Positions 8,904-17,098 of a stretch of 64,000 nt of DNA are shown piece by piece. Below the pieces are notes generated by a model. That model was not told the DNA's origin, made no database searches, and was given only the letters and a program-made list of their open reading frames with translations. Every line of letters begins with the position of its first letter. Position 1 is the stretch's first letter. Source of the stretch: Sipunculus nudus (taxonomy: Eukaryota > Annelida > Sipuncula > Golfingiida > Sipunculidae). Location of the stretch: assembly GCA_026874595.1 (NCBI GenBank), contig JAPPUL010000024.1, positions 186,001 through 250,000 on the forward strand. The letters are read 5' to 3'. A program made the translations under genes and the position numbers.

Positions 8904-9044
8904 GGTCATGGCCAAAAACAATAGGCTCCGAGAAGAACCGATTTTACACTTAATGTAAAATTTTCAGAGCGATTGCTTTAAAATTGTGGCTTGTAGCGCG
9001 CAGACATACAGACAGACAAACAAACAAACAAACAAACAAACAAA

Positions 9045-9241
9045 CTAGACGACCTGAGGTCGAACGCTTGCCGGAAGTGACCGGAAATAAGACAGCGAAA
9101 TAGATGGACAGTTACTAGGCAGACAGACAGGGAACATTTGGATCTGATCAAATGAAAAACCTCTATCATGGGGAAAACAGTAGCACATATGAATAAGGTC
9201 TTGCTGATTTTCAAAAGTCAAAGAGGAGTAGACAGAGAGAC

Positions 9242-9281
<40 letters not shown>

Positions 9282-9295
9282 GGATAGAGAGACAT
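9045..9295 (+). repeat. Diverged module head, present only in L units
   Basis: CTAGACGACCTGAGGTCG, CTTGCCGGAAGT, then CTGATTTTCAAAAGTC and AGGAGTAGACAGA match the start of modules A and B with many changes. A GACAGAGA/CAGA tract lies at 9229-9294. After this the module similarity stops and low-copy sequence begins. This is the left end of the segment missing from S units. Confidence 0.75.
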
Positions 9296-11300
9296 TAATA
9301 GTGTTGTTATTAGTAGCCATCCTATACAAGATAATCCATTTTTGGACAGAAATAAAAATAAAGGAAGTCCAACTGAATCCTTGGCAGTTCTCCTATTCTT
9401 GAGTGCTGGAAATAAGAAAAGCACTGAAAATGAAACTTGAAGAGTTGAACGTCCAGAATGCCGAAATGCAAGCGAAGCCGCGTTCGTGTTAGACAGAGAC
9501 CCGACCTCTGGGTAAGGGAGACGTGACCTTTCATTCCTGGACAAATAGGTCGGCCTGAGGACATCTTCAAGTCTGATGATGGCTTAAATTAGGGCTGTCC
9601 TTGAAGAAAAAAGGCAGTCGGTCAGCCTGCGTCCGGGAATTATAAAATTCCAAGAAGTCCTGCCCATCACGGATTAACTGTAATGTCCCCTTCGTGTAAT
9701 GTGAAATTTAATATATGTTAAAAATTGGAATCTTTGGTTAAAAAAGGAAAGCAGGGATTTTTAAGGAGTCTGAAGTAGTAAGTAATAAGATAAAAAATTG
9801 TGAGGCCCTAGTTCCGTGGTGGGTTAGGACTTTATATATAAAACTATTTACTGGCATGAGAAAGGGGTGCTGTCAAATTTTTTGGCGCCTGCCGCACGTT
9901 TGTGAATAAAACGGTACACTTGACACGGGCGCGATGGAAATTTAAGAGGAAAGGTAGTAATCCCAAGCCGTAGTTGAGTTGTTTTGACCCCAGAGTTTGC
10001 AGTCCTAGCTGAAATAGGCATGGGACGGGCTCTTTTTTAAACCCGGAACGCCAGAAGAGGCTGGAGATTGAATGAAGGATTGGGCCATTTTTTTATCCGA
10101 AAAACCTGGGAATTGACAATTAAAAAAAATGACAGGGACCTTCTTAGCCCGTTCCAGCTCAGGGAACGGTCATTAGAATATTGTCGGGAATCCATATTAT
10201 CCTACCTGTGGGCTGGGACGGTCCAGAAAACCGCAATTATACGGGTATCCATAAAATTGTATGTCAATTTTTGTCATTAATAAATACATATACATCTATA
10301 ACGCGGACAGCTGGAGAATTCGCGGAGAATTCATCATGATGATATTATTAAATGTGAGCAAAGGTACAATTTATGTTTTGTATCATATTTCCTTAAGAAC
10401 CTGTAATTTTGATATCCTGCATGGTTTTGTTACGGTTTGCACAGTAAACTGTTGAAAAAATATATAGTGTTTAGCGTTTTCGTCTGATGTAAGATCGGTA
10501 GTCAATGTTAGCTGGTGATCCAGATTGGTGTTAGTGGCAGTCCCACATTGTTTGCGCTGGTTATTATTTCGGTAATTTAACAGTGAATAAATGTCTTTAG
10601 AGTAATATAGTGGTAGATTTTAAATGATTTTAACGTGTAATTAAAAGTATCATTGCATATAAAATCTCTCCGTGAATTGTCCGGGAATTCCCCGCGTTTA
10701 CATATAAACGCATTTACCAGCCGTATGAATGTTTTTGTCCGCTTTCATAATGTTTGCCGTGCCCCGGACACAAATTTAAGACGAGATGGACTAAACCCCG
10801 CCCCTGTAGGATTGTTTGGACTCTGAAGAAACGAACCCTCGCAGGAAATGCGGTGGGACGGGCTCTTTCTTATTCGATGAACGCTCGAAAAGAGTGGTGA
10901 ATGATTGAAAAAATAGGGTCATTTTCACTGTCATCTTGAATAACGGAATAAATATTTTTTTTTAAATTCATAGAGACTTGGTCATCCAATAACAGCAGAA
11001 AAAAATGTTCTTTCAAATGTTGTGTGGTGTCCATTGTACCCTCGCCCACCGCCGGGATCCAAAGAGAAGCCTGGATTTTACTGCAAAAAAAACACAAACA
11101 CCCCCCCCCCCAAAAAAAAAAACAAAAACAAAAAAACTTTTATTCATTTTATTTTTATTTTTTATTACTGGATGTAATTGAATATCATGGTTTATTTATT
11201 GAAAAAATAAGATGCAATTCATTGGATGAAAAGAGATTTTATTAAATATATTGATACATGTTTATAACAGTTTGATATTTGATTTTTTTTAATTTATAGA
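9296..11300. other. L-only low-copy region, no gene seen
   Basis: About 2 kb without the module motifs. An old, weak internal duplication is visible: GGGACGGGCTCTTT occurs at about 10022 and 10856, each followed by a similar 'GAATGA...GGNCATTTT' stretch. The longest open frames are about 70-108 codons, without family features. A C-run followed by an A-rich stretch lies at 11100-11127. I see no splice-site series, promoter or RNA gene. Its copy in L3 is 37226-39230. Confidence 0.6.
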
Positions 11301-11315
11301 CAGACAGTTTGTTAC

Positions 11316-13566
11316 CTCAAATCTGTACTCATGGTCCAACATGCATGTATTTGGTGTTCTTAGACCCATTTTAGGGTGTATATCCATGATAACAAGATAA
11401 TATTACCTTGTTCCCACCAGCAAACATTTCAAGCCCCCAGAAAGCTGATTTCAGCTGAGGACAGTATATGGCTTATTATACACAGGCAAATAGTGTTTTG
11501 GACCACCTCATCTCCACCAGACTCATCACACACACCTGGTTTGGCTATCATTGCAATCCATTTACACCCACTGGCTGGAATCTCAAAGCATTGGGTTCAA
11601 ATCCCTCAGAAAAAAAATTAGGGCCAGTTTGAATTTCCAAATCTGGACACAGTGGACATAGATATATACAGAAAAAATCCATTTTTTCCCCTCAAATCTG
11701 TACTGATGGTCCCACAAACCTGGTTTTGGTGTCATTAGGCCCACTAAAGTGTGTATATACAGGGAAACAAGATAATATTACCCTGTTCCCACAAACAAAA
11801 ATTTCATGCCCCCAGAAACCTGATTTCAGGCCAGTTTATGCTTATACACAGTCAAATAGGTTCTGGCCCCCCTCATCCCCACAAAACTCAACACACACTC
11901 CTGGTTTGGGTATCATTGCAATCCATTTACACCCACTGGCTGGCATCACCAAGCATTTGGCTCAACTCCCTCAGAAAAAAAATTAGGGCCAGTTTGAATT
12001 TCCAAATCTGGACACAGTGAACATAGTGATATACAGAGAAAATCCATTTCCCCCCCCCCCCCCCCTCAAATCTGTACTGATGGTCCCACAAACCTGGTTT
12101 TGGTGTCATTAGGCCCAGTTTAGGGTGTATATACAGGGAAACAAGATAATATTACCCTGTTCCCACAAACAAAAATTTCATGCCCCCAGAAACCTGATTT
12201 CAGGCCAGTTTATGCTTATACACAGTCAAATAGGTTCTGGCCCCCCTCATCCCCACAAAACTCAACACACACTCCTGGTTTGGGTATCATTGCAATCCAT
12301 TTACACCCACTGGCTGGCATCACCAAGCATTTGGCTCAACTCCCTCAGAAAAAAAATTAGGGCCTGTTTAAATTCCCAAATCTGGACACAGTGAACATAG
12401 TGATATACAGGGAAAATCCATTTTTTTTTTACCTCAAATCTGTAATGATGGTCCCTAAAACATGGTTTAGGTGTCATTAGGCCCAATTCAAGGTGTATAT
12501 ACAGGGAAACAAGATAATATTACCCTGTTGACACAAACAAGAATTTCAAGCCCCCAGAAAGCTGATTTCAGGCCAGTTTATGCTTATACACAGTCAAATA
12601 GGTTCTGGCCCCCCTCATCCCCACAAAACTCAACACACACTCCTGGTTTGGGTATCATTGCAATCCATTTACACCCACTGGCTGGCATCACCAAGCATTT
12701 GGCTCAACTCCCTCAGAAAAAAAATTAGGGCCAGTTTGAATTTCCAAATCTGGACACAGTGAACATAGTGATATACAGAGAAAATCTATTTCCCCCCCCC
12801 CTCAAATCTGTACTGATGGTCCCACAAACCTGGTTTTGGTGTCATTAGGCCCAGTTTAGGGTGTATATACAGGGAAACAAGATAATATTACCCTGTTCCC
12901 ACAAACAAAAATTTCATGCCCCCAGAAACCTGATTTCAGGCCAGTTTATGCTTATACACAGTCAAATAGGTTCTGGCCCCCCTCATCCCCACAAAACTCA
13001 ACACACACTCCTGGTTTGGGTATCATTGCAATCCATTTACACCCACTGGCTGGCATCACCAAGCATTTGGCTCAACTCCCTCAGAAAAAAAATTAGGGCC
13101 TGTTTGAATTCCCAAATCTCGACACAGTGAACATAGTGATATACAGGGAAAATCCATTTTTCCCCCTCAAATCTGTACTGATAGTCCCACAAACCTGGTT
13201 TTGGTGTCATTAGGCCCAGTTTAGGGTGTATATACAGGGAAACAAGATAATATTACCCTGTTCCCACAAACAAAAATTTCATGCCCCCAGAAACCTGATT
13301 TCAGGCCAGTTTATGCTTATACACAGTCAAATAGGTTTTGGCCCCCTTCATCTCCACCAGACTCTTCACAAACACCTGGCTTGGGTTTCATTGCAATCCA
13401 TTCACACCCACTGGCTGGCATCTCCAAGCATATAGCTCAACTTCTCCAGAAAAAAATATAGACCACTTTAAAGTTTATCAAATCTGGTCATAGTGGTTTA
13501 TGCAGAAATCAATTGTTCTGATCTCAAATCTGAAATAGTGGTCATAGAACATTGGTTGGTTCTTGT
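11316..13566 (+). repeat. ~370-bp tandem satellite, six full copies plus a partial
   Basis: Copies begin with CTCAAATCTGTACT at 11316, 11691, 12065, 12433, 12801, 13166 and a partial at 13523 (periods 375, 374, 368, 368, 365, 357). Each has GATAATATTACC, a TTTCAAGCCCCCAGAAA or TTTCATGCCCCCAGAAA word, CACCCACTGGCTGG and a variable C or T run. Copies 2 to 5 are almost identical; the first and last are diverged, as expected when unequal exchange homogenises the middle. The repeated 86-89-codon frames are a by-product. In L3 the array is 39246-41496; S units lack it. Confidence 0.95.
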
Positions 13567-13815
13567 ATGATTTTATTCAATTTACAATCAATATGCAGGA
13601 AAACCTGGCATTTTATTTTACTTCAATACACCAACAATAAACAATCTAAGGACAAGTGAACAGGCTACCATACATATCTTAGGGAAAGGAAAACAGCAAA
13701 GGTTGTTTACATTGAGGACACATGGCAACTAGGTGGTTGGCGCTGGTCTGTGAAGCTTACGAAGCAGCAATCAAAGGAAGACGATAACAACACAATAGAA
13801 GTCTTCTTCATGGGC
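13567..13815. other. L-only low-copy stretch between satellite and third module
   Basis: About 250 bp from the satellite end to the block CATGGGCCATCGCACACCC, where module similarity starts. No gene or repeat partner is seen in the window. Confidence 0.55.
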
Positions 13816-15292
13816 CATCGCACACCCATAGAACACGGCTCCAACTGTCAAGTGTAATGCCCCTGCCGACATTTACTATCACATACTGCCGCCACTTATG
13901 GTCACGGCAATAGGATGTACTTTTTTATTTGAAGAAAAAACGATCCCAGATTTGACGAAACTTACAATATAAACACATAATGTGACCGAGAGTGTTAGAC
14001 GCTATCGAATGCTGAAAACTAAAGGTCTTCAGCATTAAAATAACAGAATTATAGGCGTATCTTTGAATGGTCCCATGTTCTCGTTTGACAAGAAATGATG
14101 CGAGATATGACGAGATATTCAATTTTGTCACTTCAAACTAGTCAAGTGAATTTCGAACAATAGAAAAATAAAATCTCTGGCATTCAAATGACAGAGATAT
14201 TGACATTTGTTCGAATTCTCGAATATTCTCGTTTGGCGGGAGATGGTACGAGATGTGGCGAGATATAAGTTATTATCTTGTTAAGCTCCCAAAACGCAAC
14301 AAAATGCTGAAAACTGCTCCTCTTTAGCCGAAAAGGTGACCAAGTTATATGCATTTCTGTGAAATCTCGTAATTTCTCGTTTGACGGAAAACAGAGCGAG
14401 ATTCTACGAGACTTGCAATTAACTGCATTAGTGGCAAGGGAATGCTACCTCATGCAGAAAACTAGACACTTGTAGTATAAATATTAACAGAGATAGAAGC
14501 AAAAAACTTATTATTTTCAGATTGCCAAGTTTTACCCCAAAATTTGGTTACCATGGTAACAGCAGCGCAAAGCTACATGTACGCAGGAATAAGCCGACGA
14601 TCCTAGTTTCAGATAAGACAGTAAACATTGTGCCACGTTTAATATTTTTTTTGGTATTGCAGAAAAATGGTAAGTTGCAGTGTTTCCAGTACCACGCCCC
14701 CTGGTGGCTAATTTAAAAAAATGAAAAAACAAGTTCGAGATAATACAGAAAAACAGAAAATATGTCACTTTTAGAACCTTAGCTGTAAAACTGACACCTC
14801 TAAATCGTTTTTAATGAAATCTCGAAAAGTCTCATTTGGCGACAAATGGCACGAGATTTTGCGAGACTCCCGTTAATTTTCCATAGAGCATATTAAATGC
14901 TACACAATGCAAAAAACTAGACCTCTCTAACTTAAAAAATGAAAAATTTTTAGTGAAATTTTCGAATTTTCTGATTTTCCCCCAAAAATACGTTACGATG
15001 GTAACAATCGACCAGAAAAATTTGCTAGCACTTGGAAAGCTAACATAAAGAGGAATAAAATGAGCTACAGATTATGCGGCTACGATTATTATTGACAAAG
15101 ATATGAAGAAAGTAAAAATGTTAGGTTTTTTGGTGACCCTGACCTTGACCTTTGACCGATCATGACCAAAAACAATAGGCTCCGAGGAGAACCAATCTTA
15201 CACTTAATGTATAAGTTTCAGAGCGATTGCTTAAAAACTGTGGCCTGTAGCGCGTGTACATACAGACAAACAGACAGACAGACAAACAAACA
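13816..15292 (+). repeat. Third module (diverged, L units only)
   Basis: It starts inside the block shared with modules A and B (CCAACTGTCAAGTGTAATGC at 13849). The 148-bp monomers start at 14055, 14203, 14351 and 14499. The cassette is 14547-15157, and the CAGA/CAAA tract (15265-15290) closes it. It lacks the head, TTA and poly-T part of modules A and B. Its copy in L3 is 41746-43222. Confidence 0.85.
14547..15157 (-). promoter_or_regulatory. Motif cassette of third module
   Basis: GTTACCATGGTAAC at 14547, CCACGCCCCCTGGTGGC at 14692, a one-base-decayed second X-box GTTACGATGGTAAC at 14992 and TGACCTTGACCTTTGACC at 15140. Spacings are 145, 300 and 148, as in the other complete modules, despite many substitutions between them. 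Confidence 0.5.
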
Positions 15293-15310
15293 TACGCGGG
15301 TGACCAACAT

Positions 15311-15527
15311 GCTTGCGAAAATCGAAGATTTCCGGCAAGCAACAAACATACGGAACTGACCAACATACTTGCCGAAATCTTTGATTCCGGCAAGTAACAA
15401 ACAGACAGACAAACAGACATACGCAACTGACCAATATGCTTGCGGAAATCGAAGATTTCCGGCAAGCAACAAACAAACATACGCGGGTGATCAACATGCT
15501 TGCGAAAATCGAAGATTTCCGGCAAGC
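15311..15527 (+). repeat. Hairpin minisatellite, four palindromes
   Basis: Near-perfect 29-30-nt palindromes (arms GCTTGCGAAAATC and GATTTCCGGCAAGC or variants, three-base loop) start at 15311, 15367, 15438 and 15498. They are separated by spacers of 26-42 nt built from CAAACATACG and ACTGACCAACAT words. The first palindrome is lost in S units. The L3 copy is 43241-43457. Confidence 0.85.
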
Positions 15528-15660
15528 AATAAAGTCTGGACTGTGCCTCCAACATGTATGATAATAGATAGGGCCCGGAAAGGCCGACACGCACCGCTGC
15601 ACACGCCGGCCGCCCCCCGTAAGGACCCTGCCAGCACTTGCGGCGACGGCACTTGACTTG
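15528..15660. other. GC-rich low-copy stretch
   Basis: A short GC-rich island (about 15570-15650, with CACACGCCGGCCGCCCCCCG) in otherwise AT-rich DNA, present in L and S units (26356-26488, 43458-43590, 54286-54418). It contains several CpG sites. I see no gene. It could be a remnant of another element. Confidence 0.5.
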
Positions 15661-16750
15661 GTGGTTTGGTGAAACACGGCGCGAGATCTGACGAAACTTA
15701 CAATATGACCCCTGAATGTGACTGCGAGTGTCAGGCGCTACCCAACGCTGAAAACCATGTGTATGTAGCGTAAAAAATGACAGAATTATAGGCATTTCTT
15801 TGAATGGTCCCGTGTTCTCGTTTCACGAGAAACGTAGCGAGATATGACGAGACTTTCTATTGAATGACTAAGAAGTAAACTAATGCTATCTAACGCCAAA
15901 AACCAGAGCTTTCTATCGCAAATATTGACAGAGATAGAAGCAGGAAAACTCCGTATTTCAGATTGTCAAGTTTTACCCCAAAATTCGGTAACCATGGTAA
16001 CGGCAGCACAAGGCTAAATGTACGAAGGAATAAGGCAATGATCCTAGTTTTAGATGCGACAAAAATTATTGTTATATGCTAAATATTTTTTTAGATATTG
16101 CGGAAAAATGATATGTTACAGTGTTTCCAGTACCACGCCCCCTGGTGGCTATTTCCGAAAAATGAAAAAACAAGTTCGAGATAATACAAAACAACAGAAA
16201 ATATGTCACTTTCAGAACCTTAGCTGTAAAACTGCGACCTGTAAATCGTATTTAATGAAATCTCGAAAAGTCCCATTTGACGACAAATGGCACGAGATTT
16301 TGCGAGACTTACATTAATTTCGCATAGAGCATATTAAATGCTACGCATTGCAAAAAACTAGGCCTCTCTAACTTAAAAAATGAGAAATTTGGAGGGAAAT
16401 TTTCGAATTTTCTGATTTTCCCCCAAAAATACGTTACCATGGTAACCATTGACCGGAAAAATTTGCCAGCACTTGGATAGCTAACATAGTGAGGAATAAA
16501 ATGAGCTACAGATTATGCGGCTACGATTATTATTGACGAAGATATGAAGAAAATAAAGATTTTAGGTTTTTTGGTGACCCTGACCTTGACCTTTGACCGA
16601 TCATGACCAAAAACAATAGGCTCCGAGGAGAACAGATCTTACAGTTTATGGATAAGTTTCAGAGCGATTGCTTAAAAACTGTGGCCTGTAGCGCGTGTAC
16701 ATACAGACAAACAAACAGACAGACAAACAAACAAACAAACAAACAAACAT
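15661..16750 (+). repeat. Fourth module
   Basis: Right half of the 2.4-kb module: 148-bp monomers at 15792 and 15940, cassette at 15988-16598, the tail with TTTCAGAGCGATTGCTT and a CAGA/CAAA tract (about 16704-16749). Present in all complete units: 26489-27578, 43591-44680 and 54419-55508. Confidence 0.85.
15988..16598 (-). promoter_or_regulatory. Motif cassette of fourth module
   Basis: GTAACCATGGTAAC at 15988, CCACGCCCCCTGGTGGC at 16133, GTTACCATGGTAAC at 16433 and TGACCTTGACCTTTGACC at 16581. All four motifs are intact, and offsets from the monomer start at 15940 are 48, 193, 493 and 641. Confidence 0.5.
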
Positions 16751-16767
16751 ACGCGGGTGATCAACAT

Positions 16768-16917
16768 GCTTGCGAAAATCGAAGATTTCCGGCAAGCAAC
16801 AAACAGACATACGCAACTGACCAACATGCTTGCCGAAATCGAAGATTTCCGGCAAGCAATAAACAGACATTTGCGACTGGCGAACCTGCCTGCAGAAATC
16901 GAAGATATCCGGCAAGC
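16768..16917 (+). repeat. 60-bp hairpin minisatellite, three palindromes
   Basis: Palindromes start at 16768, 16828 and 16888, exactly 60 bp apart: a 30-nt palindrome and a 30-nt spacer. Arms are GCTTGCCGAAATC and GATTTCCGGCAAGC. The third copy is altered (CTGCAGAAATC, GATATCC). Counterparts are at 27596-27745, 44698-44847 and 55526-55675. Confidence 0.9.
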
Positions 16918-16921
16918 AATG

Positions 16922-16938
16922 AAAAAAAAAAAAAAAAA
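16922..16938 (+). repeat. Poly-A tract
   Basis: Seventeen A in L1, S2 and L3, sixteen in S4. This one base is the whole length difference between S2 and S4. The tract follows the hairpin minisatellite and could be a tail of an inserted element. Confidence 0.9.
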
Positions 16939-17098
16939 CGGTTCGGGTCCTTTCCTGAAGGACACAACGACTGAAACTTTGGACAGCAATCACCTGCATG
17001 CGCACAGACGTGCAGGCACGCGTTTTAGGTCTGACCAGGTCTGACCAGGTCTGAGGGCACACTGGAATGGTGACGTTCCTATGGCCCTGAGAAAATGG
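16939..17098. other. Low-copy segment at unit end with 10-bp repeat
   Basis: It joins the segment at the next unit start to make about 400 bp of non-modular DNA. It holds AGGTCTGACC repeated (17027-17055, about 2.8 copies), CTGCATGCGCACAGACGTGC with near-inverted parts, and CGGTTCGGGTCC. No gene is seen. Confidence 0.6.

Larger units (their letters stand above)
6649..9044 (+). repeat. 2.4-kb module B
   Basis: A direct copy of module A with the same part order: head CTAGACGACCATAGGTCG, CAGA tract near 6827-6857, an intact CTCF-like site (7111-7126), (TTA)19 (7176-7232), poly-T of 11 (7424-7434), the shared block (7550-7660), 148-bp monomers at 7801, 7949, 8097 and 8245, the motif cassette (8293-8903), tail and (CAAA)7 ending at 9044. 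It differs from A by scattered substitutions and tract lengths. In S units the (CAAA) tract is the left side of the large deletion. Confidence 0.9.
9045..15346 (+). other. 6302-bp segment present in L units, absent from S units
   Basis: In S2 and S4 the sequence passes from the (CAAA) tract matching 9017-9044 directly into CATACGGAACTGACC matching 15347. Both L breakpoints end in CAAA, which points to loss by slippage or recombination between CAAA tracts. L has normal module structure on both sides of the missing segment, so deletion in S is simpler than insertion in L. The segment carries the diverged head, low-copy DNA, the 370-bp satellite, the third module and the first hairpin. In L3 it lies at 36975-43276. 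Confidence 0.9.
1..17098 (+). repeat. Macrosatellite unit 1, long type (L1)
   Basis: This 17098-bp unit is followed head to tail by a copy of itself: the first bases TCAGCCCGTCCCG recur at 17099, 27927, 45029 and 55856. The unit is a mosaic of smaller repeats (148-bp monomers, 2.4-kb modules, a 370-bp satellite, hairpin minisatellites) and low-copy stretches. No gene is seen. The phase is arbitrary because it is set by the window start. A private base at 5095 (A; G in the other four units) marks this copy. Apart from microsatellite lengths, reading against L3 showed only a handful of substitutions (2163, 3488, 4585, 5095), so the copies are very young or are kept homogeneous. Confidence 0.95.

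Noticed and set aside
11575-11592. GGTTCAAATCC, a tRNA/SINE B-box-like word in the first satellite monomer
   Set aside because: No convincing A-box at the right distance, no cloverleaf, and the other monomers lack the word (GGCTCAACTCC).
11751-13435. Series of 69-89-codon frames starting MYIQGNKIILPCSHKQK
   Set aside because: The same frame in each ~370-bp satellite monomer. The array repeats it mechanically, the end copies are broken, and there is no known family.
15160-15795. 211-codon reverse-strand open frame
   Set aside because: It runs through the hairpin minisatellite and CAGA tract, giving repeated CLPEIFDFRKH and CLSVCL peptides. It is a product of repeats lacking stops, with no domain.
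16768-16917. CRISPR-like array of 30-nt palindromic repeats with 30-nt spacers
   Set aside because: Only three or four copies, the spacers are similar to each other and made of CAAACATACG words, no cas genes are present, and the context is eukaryotic repeat DNA.
1-17098. Natural element ends at the unit boundary
   Set aside because: The boundary comes from the window start. No terminal inverted repeat or target-site duplication is visible there; any other phase would do as well.
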